DNA of 64,000 nucleotides from Paenibacillus flagellatus (GTDB lineage: Bacteria > Bacillota > Bacilli > Paenibacillales > NBRC-103111), in the NCBI RefSeq assembly GCF_003217775.1, contig NZ_QJVJ01000001.1, forward strand, positions 1-64,000, in the 5' to 3' direction. The notes below the pieces were generated by a model that saw only the letters and a program-made list of their open reading frames with translations, did not search any database and had not been told where the DNA came from. A program made the position numbers and the translations under genes. Below, in pieces: positions 1 to 7,302 of this stretch (positions within the stretch are counted from its first letter, which is position 1; every line of letters starts with the position of its first letter).

Positions 1-126
1 CCCACTCCTTAGCATATGTCTCCCCTCTGAAGCTACTTTGGTCGGTATTTTCAGAGAGATGTATTCTACAGGGGTGGGTCATTTTCATTCCGGCGACGAT
101 GGGTCAATTATATCCCGGCGGTGACA
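1..126. mobile_element. Terminal segment of an IS21-like insertion sequence
   Basis: Two similar 20-bp direct repeats lie at 76-95 and 101-120 (pattern GGGTCAnTTnnAnnCCGGCG), 25 bp apart, and the block ends in TGACA at 122-126. Multiple terminal repeats of about this length and ends finishing in CA are typical of IS21-family elements. The reading frame of the recombinase that follows becomes open exactly here, so the element seems to have inserted into or deleted the front of that gene. No istA or istB coding sequence is visible in 1-75, so only the tip of the element is in the window. Family assignment is by pattern only. Confidence 0.5.
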
Positions 127-814
127 TGAAAAGATCCCCAGAGATATCGCAGCACAAATCGAGTCACCCAAGCTTCTCAAGACTAATCATAAGATTTTAA
201 AGGCAGAAGAAGTAAACTTGCTTTTGACAGCGGCTAAAGGTGATCCGGCATACTGTCCGATTTATCTCGGCTTAATTTGTGCAATGCGAGAAGCGGAGGT
301 TCTGGGATTGAGGTGGGATGATGTAGATTTCGATAATTACATCATACAGGTAGTTCGAACCCTAGATCACGAGGATGATCATCAGGCAATTACCGATGGC
401 ACGAAGACATCTGCCGGTACACGTGCAATAGAAATTGACGACGAAATTGTAGAAGTATTGCTTGCACAAAAACGATTGGTTGAGAAATACAAGGACGTTG
501 CAGGTGAGCTTTATCACGACAACAACCTAGTTTGTCCTACAAGTATTGGAACACCTTGGAACCCAAGTAATTTAAGGCGAAGCTTGTATCGGATTATTCA
601 TAAGGCTGGAGTAACCAGAGTTAAGTTCCACGAGCTACGCCATAGTCATGCCAGCATTTCGGTCAAATCTGGAGCCAATATCAAGGCGCTTTCCACTAAG
701 CTCGGACACAGCTCGATTCGAGTCACGTTAGATATGTACTCGCATGTCATACCAGGAATGCAAAGGGAAGGCTTAGCAAAATTCAGGGACGAAATTAATA
801 AAACAAGATCGTAA
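127..814 (+). pseudogene. Tyrosine recombinase/integrase, 5'-truncated catalytic domain
   Basis: The open frame begins at the IS-like end and has no credible start; a TTG at 218 gives 198 residues but lacks a ribosome binding site. What remains is the end of the core-binding domain and the whole catalytic domain of a phage or ICE-type integrase. The active-site residues are visible: the first Arg in AMREAEVLGLRWDD, the HELRH box, the LGHSS box and the nucleophilic Tyr in LDMYSHV. The N-terminal arm-binding domain is missing, so the gene is probably inactive in recombination. It sits at the edge of an island next to a tRNA-Ala gene, a common integration setting. Confidence 0.85.
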
Positions 815-845
815 ACACTTATCGCAAAAATAGGAAATAAGTAAA

Positions 846-876
846 AAAGCCATTTCAGATGAAGTGGCTTTTCTTA
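846..876. terminator. Bidirectional intrinsic terminator
   Basis: GCCATTTC and GAAGTGGC form a stem with a 4-nt loop, flanked by an A-run on the left and a T-run on the right. It can end both the recombinase frame from the left and the 208-residue gene from the right. Confidence 0.7.
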
Positions 877-878
877 CG

Positions 879-1505
879 TTATGGAATATCGAATCCTTCT
901 ATAGGCTCCGTCGGTTTGAAATATCCCTTTATACAATTCGGGTTTATGACGCAAATTTGAATATGATTCTTTTCCTTAAAGCCCGCACCGGGGTAGAGAT
1001 CTCTACCTTCAAAGAATACACCTCTTACAGAATCGTACGGCTTTTGTCCAGTCTCCTTGTTGTACTCATGTACAGCTTGGATAACTGCACAATCCAGATA
1101 GCGTCTTAGCAGGTCCTTACTCTCATTACCGAAGCCGTACTTATTTTCAGGCATAGGCGTATTCAAATTATTGAGTTTAATTTTGAGTATTTCGTAGCCT
1201 CTTCTTAAAACATCCAATGAGCTTTGCTCCAACAAATTCAAGCAATGACCCAAATCAATAATGGCACCAAGAGAGGCAGGCTCTATGATTGGCTTCCTAG
1301 ATCGATTAGGATAATCCCTTAGCATTTGAGCATAGTCAATAGCACGTTGAGGGTTGTTTTCCCAGAAGTAAATTCCAGGACCAAGCCAGTCATAATCGTT
1401 GTCGCTGGAACGCATTTTATCCTCATGAAGCAGTATTCTTTCAGCGACAGCTTTATCGCAGCCATGAAAACCAAGTACAAAATTCGGTAAATTCGAATAC
1501 ATCAT
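879..1505 (-). CDS. ADP-ribosyltransferase-like protein, putative toxin or effector (208 aa)
   Basis: No name is recognised with certainty, but the motif layout resembles the diphtheria-toxin/PARP-like ADP-ribosyltransferase fold. His14 lies in GFHGCD near the N-terminus, Tyr46 in GPGIYFWE, and Glu166 in VRGVFFEG is followed by NHIQICV (residues 180-186). Together they suggest an H-Y-E triad. There is no signal peptide or membrane segment, so the protein is probably cytoplasmic. The gene starts with ATG inside the stop of a 51-codon gene (ATGA overlap), so the two are translationally coupled. The coupled small partner and the position in a mobile-looking island suggest a toxin-antitoxin or defence module. 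Function is inferred from motifs only. Confidence 0.7.
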   Translation of the reverse strand: MMYSNLPNFVLGFHGCDKAVAERILLHEDKMRSSDNDYDWLGPGIYFWENNPQRAIDYAQMLRDYPNRSRKPIIEPASLGAIIDLGHCLNLLEQSSLDVLRRGYEILKIKLNNLNTPMPENKYGFGNESKDLLRRYLDCAVIQAVHEYNKETGQKPYDSVRGVFFEGRDLYPGAGFKEKNHIQICVINPNCIKGYFKPTEPIEGFDIP

Positions 1506-1657
1506 TTTTCTTGATATTGCGGCGTAAGCTTACCGTCCTTATCCACAATACCTGCCTTCTGCAAGAACTCTAGGGACTTCCCACGTGGCTCCACACTAAT
1601 TTTTTTAATGTATTCATCCATACCATCGATGTATTTTTTCATTTCGGCTGTTGTCAT
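1502..1657 (-). CDS. 51-residue partner protein of the ART-like gene
   Basis: This short gene begins with ATG at 1657, 5 nt after a GAGGTGG ribosome binding site, and its TGA stop overlaps the start of the 208-residue gene by 4 nt. The product starts MTTAEMKKYIDGMDEYIKK and ends GKLTPQYQEK; it is charged, probably largely helical, and has no signal peptide or membrane segment. The middle (VEPRGKSLEFLQKAGIVDKDG) resembles the short tails seen in small antitoxin-like or accessory proteins, but no family is recognised. Coupled translation implies matched production with the ART-like protein, consistent with an antitoxin or a chaperone-like partner. Confidence 0.75.
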   Translation of the reverse strand: MTTAEMKKYIDGMDEYIKKISVEPRGKSLEFLQKAGIVDKDGKLTPQYQEK

Positions 1658-1929
1658 GCGATCCACCTCACAAGCTGATCATTTCTTATGTATCCAGTAT
1701 AACACAAACGAAATAATCCTCCTATGGGTTCCATGTTTAGACTACCCAGATACTAAAAAACCATGCTTACTTACACTGCTCCCACATCGTTATTTTTGGT
1801 TATTTTATGTGCTCGGACATTTAATTTTACCGCATGTTACCGGATTGTTACCGTGATATCGAAATTTTGTATTTTAATACAATCAGCCATACATTTTATC
1901 CAGCATTCGAACTCTTAAATAAGACAAAA
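1658..1929. other. Intergenic region, no gene seen
   Basis: The stretch is AT-rich. On the minus strand a TATACT hexamer lies about 40 bp before the start of the 51-codon gene and could be its -10 element, but no good -35 partner is seen. Short open frames here lack ribosome binding sites and resemble no family. Confidence 0.5.
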
Positions 1930-1930
1930 T

Positions 1931-1955
1931 AAAAACCCTCATAAGAGGGTGTAAA
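1931..1955 (-). terminator. Terminator of tRNA-Ala
   Basis: On the minus strand ACCCTC-TTAT-GAGGGT is followed by TTTTATTTT, directly after the tRNA 3' end. Confidence 0.8.
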
Positions 1956-1963
1956 TTCGGTAG

Positions 1964-2039
<76 letters not shown>

Positions 2040-2173
2040 ACGTTATACAATCCTTATTCAGTTGACTTCTGCTCTGCCAGTGATGCGCTCTCCCGCATTG
2101 GTCGGTTTCACTGCCCCAAATTTCAATGGAATTTAGACTTGACATATTGAATGGCCATCCGAAGAATATGCTT

Positions 2174-4015
2174 CTATGACAACTCAAGATCCAAAACTTG
2201 ACGAAGCCACTCAGCCACCTGATGCGGAGCTTCCAAAGGGTATTGATGACCATAGGGGATGAAGGTTGTATCGATGTGCTTGAATCGTTCCGGAATATGA
2301 TGTGCTGCATCCCGGTCACCCCAATGGATTCGTACTTTTTGGGCGTTCCATAATTCAGGTTTTAGCTGGAAAGACTGGACTTGCGTTAACGCTGACATGA
2401 CCATTGCATTGGTAGAACGAATGCGGGCCGACTGCAGATCATGAATGACGTAGTTCGAGTAGTGATCCAGTCGTTCGCCGTCCGCGATAAAGTCATTGGC
2501 TTTCAGCAGTGTTTTTCTGAACGCGGAGCGAGATATAAGTTTCAAAATCGACCTGGTAACACCTGCAAATTTATATTTGGCATGAATGGGGTGCAGTACG
2601 GGCTGCAATAGCAAGAGCTGCCTGATCTGCTGCTCAATTCTTTCCATGACCTTAGCAGCGATAAGTCCGCCGAACGAATGACCAATCAAAATAACAGGGC
2701 GATTCAGCTCGTGAATCATTTCGATCACAGCCTCTACGTAGCCGTCCATCAGAGAAGGATGATGATGACGCGGTGAATGACCGAATCCGGGAAGGTCCAC
2801 CAGCCAAGTATTGACATCATTCAATTGTTTCGCTATTGGAACGAAACAATCGGCCCCGCTGAATGTTCCGTGCAGAAAAATAACCGGTGTACCGTGATTC
2901 TCTTTTTCCAACGAAATCAGTTTGGATCTTCTGCGTTGCACGAACCCTTCGCGGTGCTCGGATGAGGGGTGGCTTAACCGGAAATCAAGATCGGCGATTA
3001 CGTAGGGAAGCGTGGTCGGAACAACGGATGTCCGTACCCCGTTCTTGCGCTCAAGTTCAAACTTCGAGGTAACCGGGAATTCCGATTTCACGAGAAAATT
3101 CATCGATTCTTTGGGAATTCCCAATCGCTTGCCGATGCCAAGTCTTAATAAAGACTTCAACAAAGCAAGCGGAATTGTGCCGAAAGGCGGCGCCACTCGC
3201 ATCTCTATCGCAATTTGCCGGATCAATGAACGGATCGACGGACTATCCTGCTTGGGATCCAATAAAAAATACGTATTACTCGCAAGCTCCTTGGTTTGCA
3301 CTAAGTTAACAATGAATGATGCGACATGATCAATATGTACCATCGGCAGCCAGTAGTCCTTGCCTCCTGGAACGAGTGGCATAAGATTCCTTCTCACAGC
3401 ATCTACCAGTATACTAAGACCGCCAATCTGCTCCGTAATTCCCGAGTAAGAATGGCCGATGACGGTACTGGGATTAACCGTGGACAGTGGAATGCCTAAC
3501 GGTTTTAGTGCTTTTCGAATATAGGAGTCCGCTTGAAATTTCATCTTCTCATACGGGGGAGCTTTCTCAAGAACGGCATCCAGATTGTGAGTAGCATTTT
3601 GCTCGTTATATGGACTCATATAGCCAACAACGTGAATGAATTGCTTCAATCCTTTCTTCATATGGATTTTTTCGGAAAGTTCGGCCAATTCGATGGCAGG
3701 ATTAAGAAAAGCTTGCTCTGCCTCAGTCTGGCTTAACTCAATATTCATCGGACCGCCCGCATGAACGATGATATCGGAATTTTGTATTCGTTTGTAATCG
3801 TTCGCGGATAGCCCTAATTTCGGTTTCGACAAATCTCCTATTACTGCAGTAACGTGTTGCGCCTCAAGCAAATGTAACCGCCCGAGGGTATGCTGAAAGC
3901 GATCAAGACTTCGCACGAGTACAATAATGTCGTGATGTTTGGATATTAACTCGGCAAGAATATGGCTACCGATATAACCCGTCCCGCCAGTCAGGAATAT
4001 TTTCAATTGAATCAT
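2174..4015 (-). CDS. Fusion of an SDR-type NAD(P)-dependent reductase/epimerase and an alpha/beta hydrolase
   Basis: Residues 1 to about 360 form an extended short-chain dehydrogenase of the epimerase / thioester-reductase-like type. The Rossmann motif TGGTGYIGS is at 9-17, and a YxxxK-like pair appears in PPYEKMKFQ. Residues from about 375 to 613 are an alpha/beta hydrolase, with VIFLHGTFSG near its start and the nucleophile elbow GHSFGG. No membrane segment or signal peptide is seen, so it is probably cytoplasmic. At 613 residues it is about as long as the two enzymes combined. It could reduce or epimerise a substrate and then hydrolyse an ester or thioester, but the substrate is unknown. 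A TetR gene lies just upstream and an 18-bp operator-like site precedes the start. Confidence 0.85.
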   Translation of the reverse strand: MIQLKIFLTGGTGYIGSHILAELISKHHDIIVLVRSLDRFQHTLGRLHLLEAQHVTAVIGDLSKPKLGLSANDYKRIQNSDIIVHAGGPMNIELSQTEAEQAFLNPAIELAELSEKIHMKKGLKQFIHVVGYMSPYNEQNATHNLDAVLEKAPPYEKMKFQADSYIRKALKPLGIPLSTVNPSTVIGHSYSGITEQIGGLSILVDAVRRNLMPLVPGGKDYWLPMVHIDHVASFIVNLVQTKELASNTYFLLDPKQDSPSIRSLIRQIAIEMRVAPPFGTIPLALLKSLLRLGIGKRLGIPKESMNFLVKSEFPVTSKFELERKNGVRTSVVPTTLPYVIADLDFRLSHPSSEHREGFVQRRRSKLISLEKENHGTPVIFLHGTFSGADCFVPIAKQLNDVNTWLVDLPGFGHSPRHHHPSLMDGYVEAVIEMIHELNRPVILIGHSFGGLIAAKVMERIEQQIRQLLLLQPVLHPIHAKYKFAGVTRSILKLISRSAFRKTLLKANDFIADGERLDHYSNYVIHDLQSARIRSTNAMVMSALTQVQSFQLKPELWNAQKVRIHWGDRDAAHHIPERFKHIDTTFIPYGHQYPLEAPHQVAEWLRQVLDLELS

Positions 4016-4035
4016 CTGCCTTTCGATTTATTTAA

Positions 4036-4053
4036 TAGTACTGAATAGTGCTA
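4036..4053. promoter_or_regulatory. Operator-like palindrome before the fusion gene
   Basis: TAGTACT-GAAT-AGTGCTA is a near-perfect inverted repeat 21 bp upstream of the reductase/hydrolase start. A second copy lies before the adjacent TetR gene (4676-4693), which makes that TetR protein the likely ligand. Confidence 0.6.
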
Positions 4054-4085
4054 GTCGGTGCAAAAAAAATGACTTAAGCAACTAA

Positions 4086-4673
4086 TCACTTAAGCATCGA
4101 AGCAAAAGCTTGAATAAGATTCTGAACTAGCATTGGATTGTTGGTGGCCTTGGTTAGGAATAGAGCTCCTTCGATGGAGGTGACAATCAATGCCGCTGTC
4201 TCATGGACGGGCAGATTCCGGCTCAATTCTTTCTTTTCTATGCCTTCTTCCAGCAGCTTCTCAACAACTTGTAGTTGTTTATCGAAGAATGCTTTTATTT
4301 TAGCTCTCGCTTCCGAAGAGGAATGGGAAGTCTGCGTATAAAGTGTCAGGAACGGACATCCACCAACATAATCGATTTGTTCATTATCCTCCGTGAGGAT
4401 TCGAAATAATCGCTCCATTTTTGCAGAAATGGACATGTCTTGCGTCAAGGTACGGGATATTCGTTCTTCATACCGCGAGATCAATTGGTCGACAATTGCT
4501 AACAAAAGCTCCTCCTTACTTTTATAGTGGTAATAAATGTTGGTTTTTGAAACTTTGCTGAGGGCAACAATTTCGTCCATGCTTGTCACTTGAAACCCTT
4601 TTGTTAGAAATAAGGTCGATGCGGTCTGCAGGACGATATCTTTGTTTGAAATGCTTGATCTTTTGTTTGTCAT
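4086..4673 (-). CDS. TetR/AcrR family transcriptional regulator
   Basis: The product starts MTNKRSSISNKDIVLQTAS and is 195 residues long. The N-terminal helix-turn-helix is clear (FLTKGFQVTSMDEIV ... VSKTNIYYHYKSKEELL). The C-terminal domain resembles the YcdC/AcrR ligand-binding group, with the CPFL stretch common in it. An in-frame ATG 69 nt further upstream exists, but the start at 4673 is preferred because it gives the normal family length and leaves the palindrome at 4676-4693 in the untranslated region. It probably represses itself and the neighbouring reductase/hydrolase gene. Confidence 0.88.
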   Translation of the reverse strand: MTNKRSSISNKDIVLQTASTLFLTKGFQVTSMDEIVALSKVSKTNIYYHYKSKEELLLAIVDQLISRYEERISRTLTQDMSISAKMERLFRILTEDNEQIDYVGGCPFLTLYTQTSHSSSEARAKIKAFFDKQLQVVEKLLEEGIEKKELSRNLPVHETAALIVTSIEGALFLTKATNNPMLVQNLIQAFASMLK

Positions 4674-4675
4674 AT

Positions 4676-4693
4676 TGCTACTATACAGTACTA
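4676..4693. promoter_or_regulatory. Operator-like palindrome before the TetR gene
   Basis: Read on the minus strand the site is TAGTACTGTATAGTAGCA, matching the copy at 4036-4053 (TAGTACTGAATAGTGCTA) in 14 of 18 positions. It abuts the TetR start codon, which fits autorepression. Confidence 0.6.
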
Positions 4694-4780
4694 AAATATG
4701 CATGTCAACCCCCGGATGTGATAGGAAATGATGCTCGAACATTATGGGGTTCGCTCTTTCGCCAACAACATTGCCAAATC

Positions 4781-4806
4781 AAAAAACACGCCGGATTGGC
4801 GTGTTT
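4781..4806 (-). terminator. Intrinsic terminator at the distal end of the repeat array
   Basis: On the minus strand AAACACGCC and GGCGTGTTT pair and are followed by a T-run. It closes the array of tRNA-tail repeats. Confidence 0.7.
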
Positions 4807-4832
4807 GAAGTTTATGTATGACGGAGCCAAGG

Positions 4833-5587
4833 GGGATGTTTCAATTTCTGATTGAACTTGCTGACGAAGCCTATTCGACGAGGACAACCTTAGCGGTAGA
4901 TTTCGTTGCCGCCTCCTCCGCTTCGCTGCGGAGTGCGTACTGAACCCCTTGCAGGGGTTCGCTCCCCCACAAAACCATAAAAAAGAAAGCCGCCCGTAGG
5001 CGACTTTCTTTTTTTATGGAGCCTAGGGGGATAACGAAATCCCAGATTGAATCTTACAAGGATGAACTTTCACCGATGCAGATCGCAGCGGTAGATTTCG
5101 TTGCCGCCTCCTCCGCTTCGCTGCGGAGTGCGTACTGAACCCCTTGCAGGGGTTCGCTCCCCAGCTCAAAACAAAAACACCGACCAATCGGTCGGTGTTT
5201 GGTTATGGAGCCTAGGGGGATAACGAAATCCCAGATTGAATCTTACAGGGATGAACTTTCACCGATGCAGATCGCAGCGGTAGATTTCGTTGCCGCCTCC
5301 TCCGCTTCGCTGCGGAGGGCGTACTGAACCCCTTGCAGGGGTTCGCTCCCCAGCTCAAAACAAAAACACCGACCAATCGGTCGGTGTTTGGTTATGGAGC
5401 CTAGGGGGATAACGAAATCCAGATTAAATCATACAAGGATGAACTTTCACCGATGCAGATCGCAGCGGTAGATTTCGTTGCCGCCTCCTCCGCTTCGCTG
5501 CGGAGTGCGTACTGAACCCCTTGCAGGGGTTCGCTCCCCCACAAAACCATAAAAAAGAAAGCCGCCCGTAGGCGGCTTTCTTTTTTA
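4833..5587 (-). repeat. Tandem array of four ~190-bp tRNA-tail/terminator repeats
   Basis: Unit starts on the plus strand are at 4833, 5018, 5207 and 5396, followed by the intact tRNA-Ala at 5588, giving periods of 185, 189, 189 and 193 bp. Each unit starts with the complement of the tRNA 3' end (GGAGCCTAGGGGGAT). On the minus strand each holds GGGGAGCGAACCCCTGCAAG, a CTCCGC/GCGGAG hairpin and, in three units, a T-arm-like GGATTTCGTTATCC followed by CCCCTAGGCTCCA. Units are separated by strong hairpins of two kinds (GCCGCC type and ACCGACC type). The leftmost unit has diverged in its tRNA-proximal half. No protein gene is supported. The units could be a tRNA-associated mobile repeat, decayed tRNA copies or small structured RNAs. 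Confidence 0.85.
5548..5587 (-). terminator. Terminator following tRNA-Ala (second copy)
   Basis: On the minus strand an inverted repeat with 18-20 bp arms around TACG (core GAAAGCCGCC / GGCGGCTTTC) is followed by TTTTTT. It ends the tRNA transcript and is also the first spacer hairpin of the repeat array. Confidence 0.8.
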
Positions 5588-5660
5588 TGGAGCCTAGGGG
5601 GATCGAACCCCTGACCTCATCGCTGCCAGCGATGCGCTCTCCCAGCTGAGCTAAGGCCCC
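5588..5660 (-). tRNA. tRNA-Ala (anticodon GGC), CCA not encoded
   Basis: A 73-nt cloverleaf starts GGGGCCTTAGCTCAGC, has anticodon stem-loop CATCG-CTGGCAG-CGATG (GGC), a T arm with GGTTCGATCC, and ends at discriminator A with no genomic CCA. The acceptor stem GGGGCCT pairs with AGGCTCC. This second Ala(GGC) gene differs from the one at 1964-2039 in acceptor stem, anticodon stem and lack of CCA. It is the source, or the target, of the tail repeats to its left. Confidence 0.95.
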
Positions 5661-5676
5661 TCGAAGTGACTTTTAC

Positions 5677-5706
5677 AGTATACAACATTCGTCCAAGCTT
5701 TTGCAA
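5677..5706 (-). promoter_or_regulatory. Promoter of the second tRNA-Ala
   Basis: On the minus strand TTGCAA (5701-5706), an 18-bp spacer and TATACT (5677-5682) lie 17 bp before the tRNA 5' end, a good sigma-A-type promoter. Confidence 0.7.
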
Positions 5707-5717
5707 CTGGTTGCCGA

Positions 5718-5743
5718 GAAAAAAATTTGCGCCCTTCGGCGCA
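5718..5743 (-). terminator. Terminator of ger operon 1
   Basis: On the minus strand TGCGCC-GAAG-GGCGCA is followed by AATTTTTTT, about 60 bp after the last gene of the operon. Confidence 0.75.
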
Positions 5744-5799
5744 GGCCGGACCGCACGCTTTACCGCCTGCGGCCCTTCGGTTTCGCGAACGCGTTCGCG

Positions 5800-6012
5800 T
5801 CACCAAAAATACTTTTTGTACAGCCAGCTGCCGATGTAGACGACCGCGCCGAGCACCAAATTCATCCACCCCGAAATTGCGGCGGCGCGGCGTTCCTTCG
5901 GCATCCGGTTATCCTTGTAATGACGCACGTCGAACGATACGATGAAAAGCCCCGAGGCCAAGAACAGAAAGACGATGTAATTCAAATAGCCGATGTAGCT
6001 GTTGGCGTTCAT
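5800..6012 (-). CDS. Small membrane protein of the CLC_0170 type
   Basis: The 70-residue protein has two predicted membrane helices, roughly residues 8-26 (IGYLNYIVFLFLASGLFIVS) and 47-65 (GWMNLVLGAVVYIGSWLY), separated by a basic loop (RHYKDNRMPKERRAAA). Small proteins of this kind often sit at the end of gerA-type operons; here it follows the gerC-like gene by 24 bp. A role in the receptor complex in the spore inner membrane is likely by association but is not shown by the sequence. Confidence 0.75.
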   Translation of the reverse strand: MNANSYIGYLNYIVFLFLASGLFIVSFDVRHYKDNRMPKERRAAAISGWMNLVLGAVVYIGSWLYKKYFW

Positions 6013-6036
6013 CAGAAGGCATGCCTCCTTTGGCCG

Positions 6037-7302
6037 CTATCTCGTCTTGCCGCCGATCCGGCGGATATTGAAGCTGACGTCCAGCTTCACTTCGACGTCC
6101 TTGTACATGTCTTCCCAATTTTGCTTCGTGCGGATATGCTTGCTCCAATAAAACGGCTTTTTCGCCCGGACATACTCGCCGAAGCCGAAAATGTCCGATC
6201 CTTTTTCCTGGGTTTTGCGAATGAGCTCCTCATACCCCTTTTTGCCGTCTACGGTTAGCGCCTTCTCGATTTGCTGGATGACGCTTCGGTTCAATTGGAC
6301 GGCCTCGTTCGATTTCTCGAGCAAATTGCCTTCGTTATGGACTTTCACATGAAACTCCGGCTTGCCGTTGCGGATCAGGACGTCGATGCGCGAGGTGCGG
6401 TGCGTCACCTGGTACAAGACGGACGTATCGGTCCCGGGGATTTTCACCATGACGCCGTAGCCGCCGGCATGCAGCCCCTTGATCCCCATATAGGCGCCGA
6501 TTTCAAGCGGCTCCGTTTTGCCGACCATTTTGTCCGAACGGAAGTAGGCCAGTCCGGCGATTTCGATGCTGCCGTTCCCGACGAGCCGGACATACGGCAG
6601 GAACGGCTCCATGCCCTTCGCGGAGGATCCCGACCAATACGTCCCGGCGAAAGCGTTCGGCAGCTTGCCCATTTGGACGGAGTGATCCATCGTATTGAGC
6701 AAATACAAAATCGGCACACGCTCGAGCTGGGGGACCAGCTTCATCAGCTTCCCCGCTTCTCCGTCGGAGATCACCATCCACGTCGTACGCCGTACTTCCG
6801 GATTGCGCCGCAAATATTCGTTGATGTTGGTCAACCCCATCTCGGCCACCTCCTTCGAGATGACGATGACCCGCAGATGCCCCCAGAACAGCCGGTCCGC
6901 CACTTCCTGCTGCAAATTCATGAACGCGTCGTCGATCGTATGTCCGACGACGTTCAGCACCCAGACGGGCTTCTGCCCCGGCTTCGAGCCGCCGCCGGCA
7001 TCGCTGGGCCCGAGCGGAATGCGCCCGGGAACGGCGATTTGCACAGTCAACCGGATGAGCGGCAGGTTCGGTTTCGGAAACGCTTCGTCGACGTGGGTTA
7101 TATTGCTTTCCTTCTTCGTCTCGCTCAACTCCGCCTTATCGATGCCGATCCCGAGGACGACGGCCCGCTCCTCGATTTCGAGCCGGTCCCAGCAGCCGGA
7201 CAGCAGCGTCGCCGCGATCGACCAGACGACCGCCGCTGCACACGCTCTACGCCATCGGACTTGAACCGCCCGCCTCTTTCGACGTCGACGAATCTCGCTC
7301 AT
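6037..7302 (-). CDS. Ger(x)C family spore germination lipoprotein (ger operon 1)
   Basis: This is the C subunit of a germinant receptor, a lipoprotein on the outer face of the spore inner membrane. After a basic N-terminus a hydrophobic segment runs into LLSGCWDRLEIEERA, where the Cys is the lipidation site and CWDRxEIEE is the hallmark of the family. The C-terminal domain contains the family-typical QIEKAL ... DIFGFGEYVRAKKP stretch. It is 421 residues long, a little longer than usual because the start lies 50-60 codons upstream of the lipobox within the end of the preceding gene; a later start is possible. The start overlaps the B-subunit gene by 56 bp. Confidence 0.9.
   Translation of the reverse strand: MSEIRRRRKRRAVQVRWRRACAAAVVWSIAATLLSGCWDRLEIEERAVVLGIGIDKAELSETKKESNITHVDEAFPKPNLPLIRLTVQIAVPGRIPLGPSDAGGGSKPGQKPVWVLNVVGHTIDDAFMNLQQEVADRLFWGHLRVIVISKEVAEMGLTNINEYLRRNPEVRRTTWMVISDGEAGKLMKLVPQLERVPILYLLNTMDHSVQMGKLPNAFAGTYWSGSSAKGMEPFLPYVRLVGNGSIEIAGLAYFRSDKMVGKTEPLEIGAYMGIKGLHAGGYGVMVKIPGTDTSVLYQVTHRTSRIDVLIRNGKPEFHVKVHNEGNLLEKSNEAVQLNRSVIQQIEKALTVDGKKGYEELIRKTQEKGSDIFGFGEYVRAKKPFYWSKHIRTKQNWEDMYKDVEVKLDVSFNIRRIGGKTR

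Noticed and set aside
1608-1856. Plus-strand open frame beside the ART-like module
   Set aside because: It overlaps the 51-codon gene on the other strand, lacks a ribosome binding site and has no family-like sequence.
4833-5587. Short open frames such as GERTPARGSVRTPQRSGG across the repeat array
   Set aside because: They lack ribosome binding sites, stop within each unit and arise from a GC-rich hairpin sequence, so they are not genes.
4833-5587. CRISPR-like array
   Set aside because: The units are about 190 bp, the spacers are terminators rather than unique 30-40 bp sequences, and no cas genes are present.
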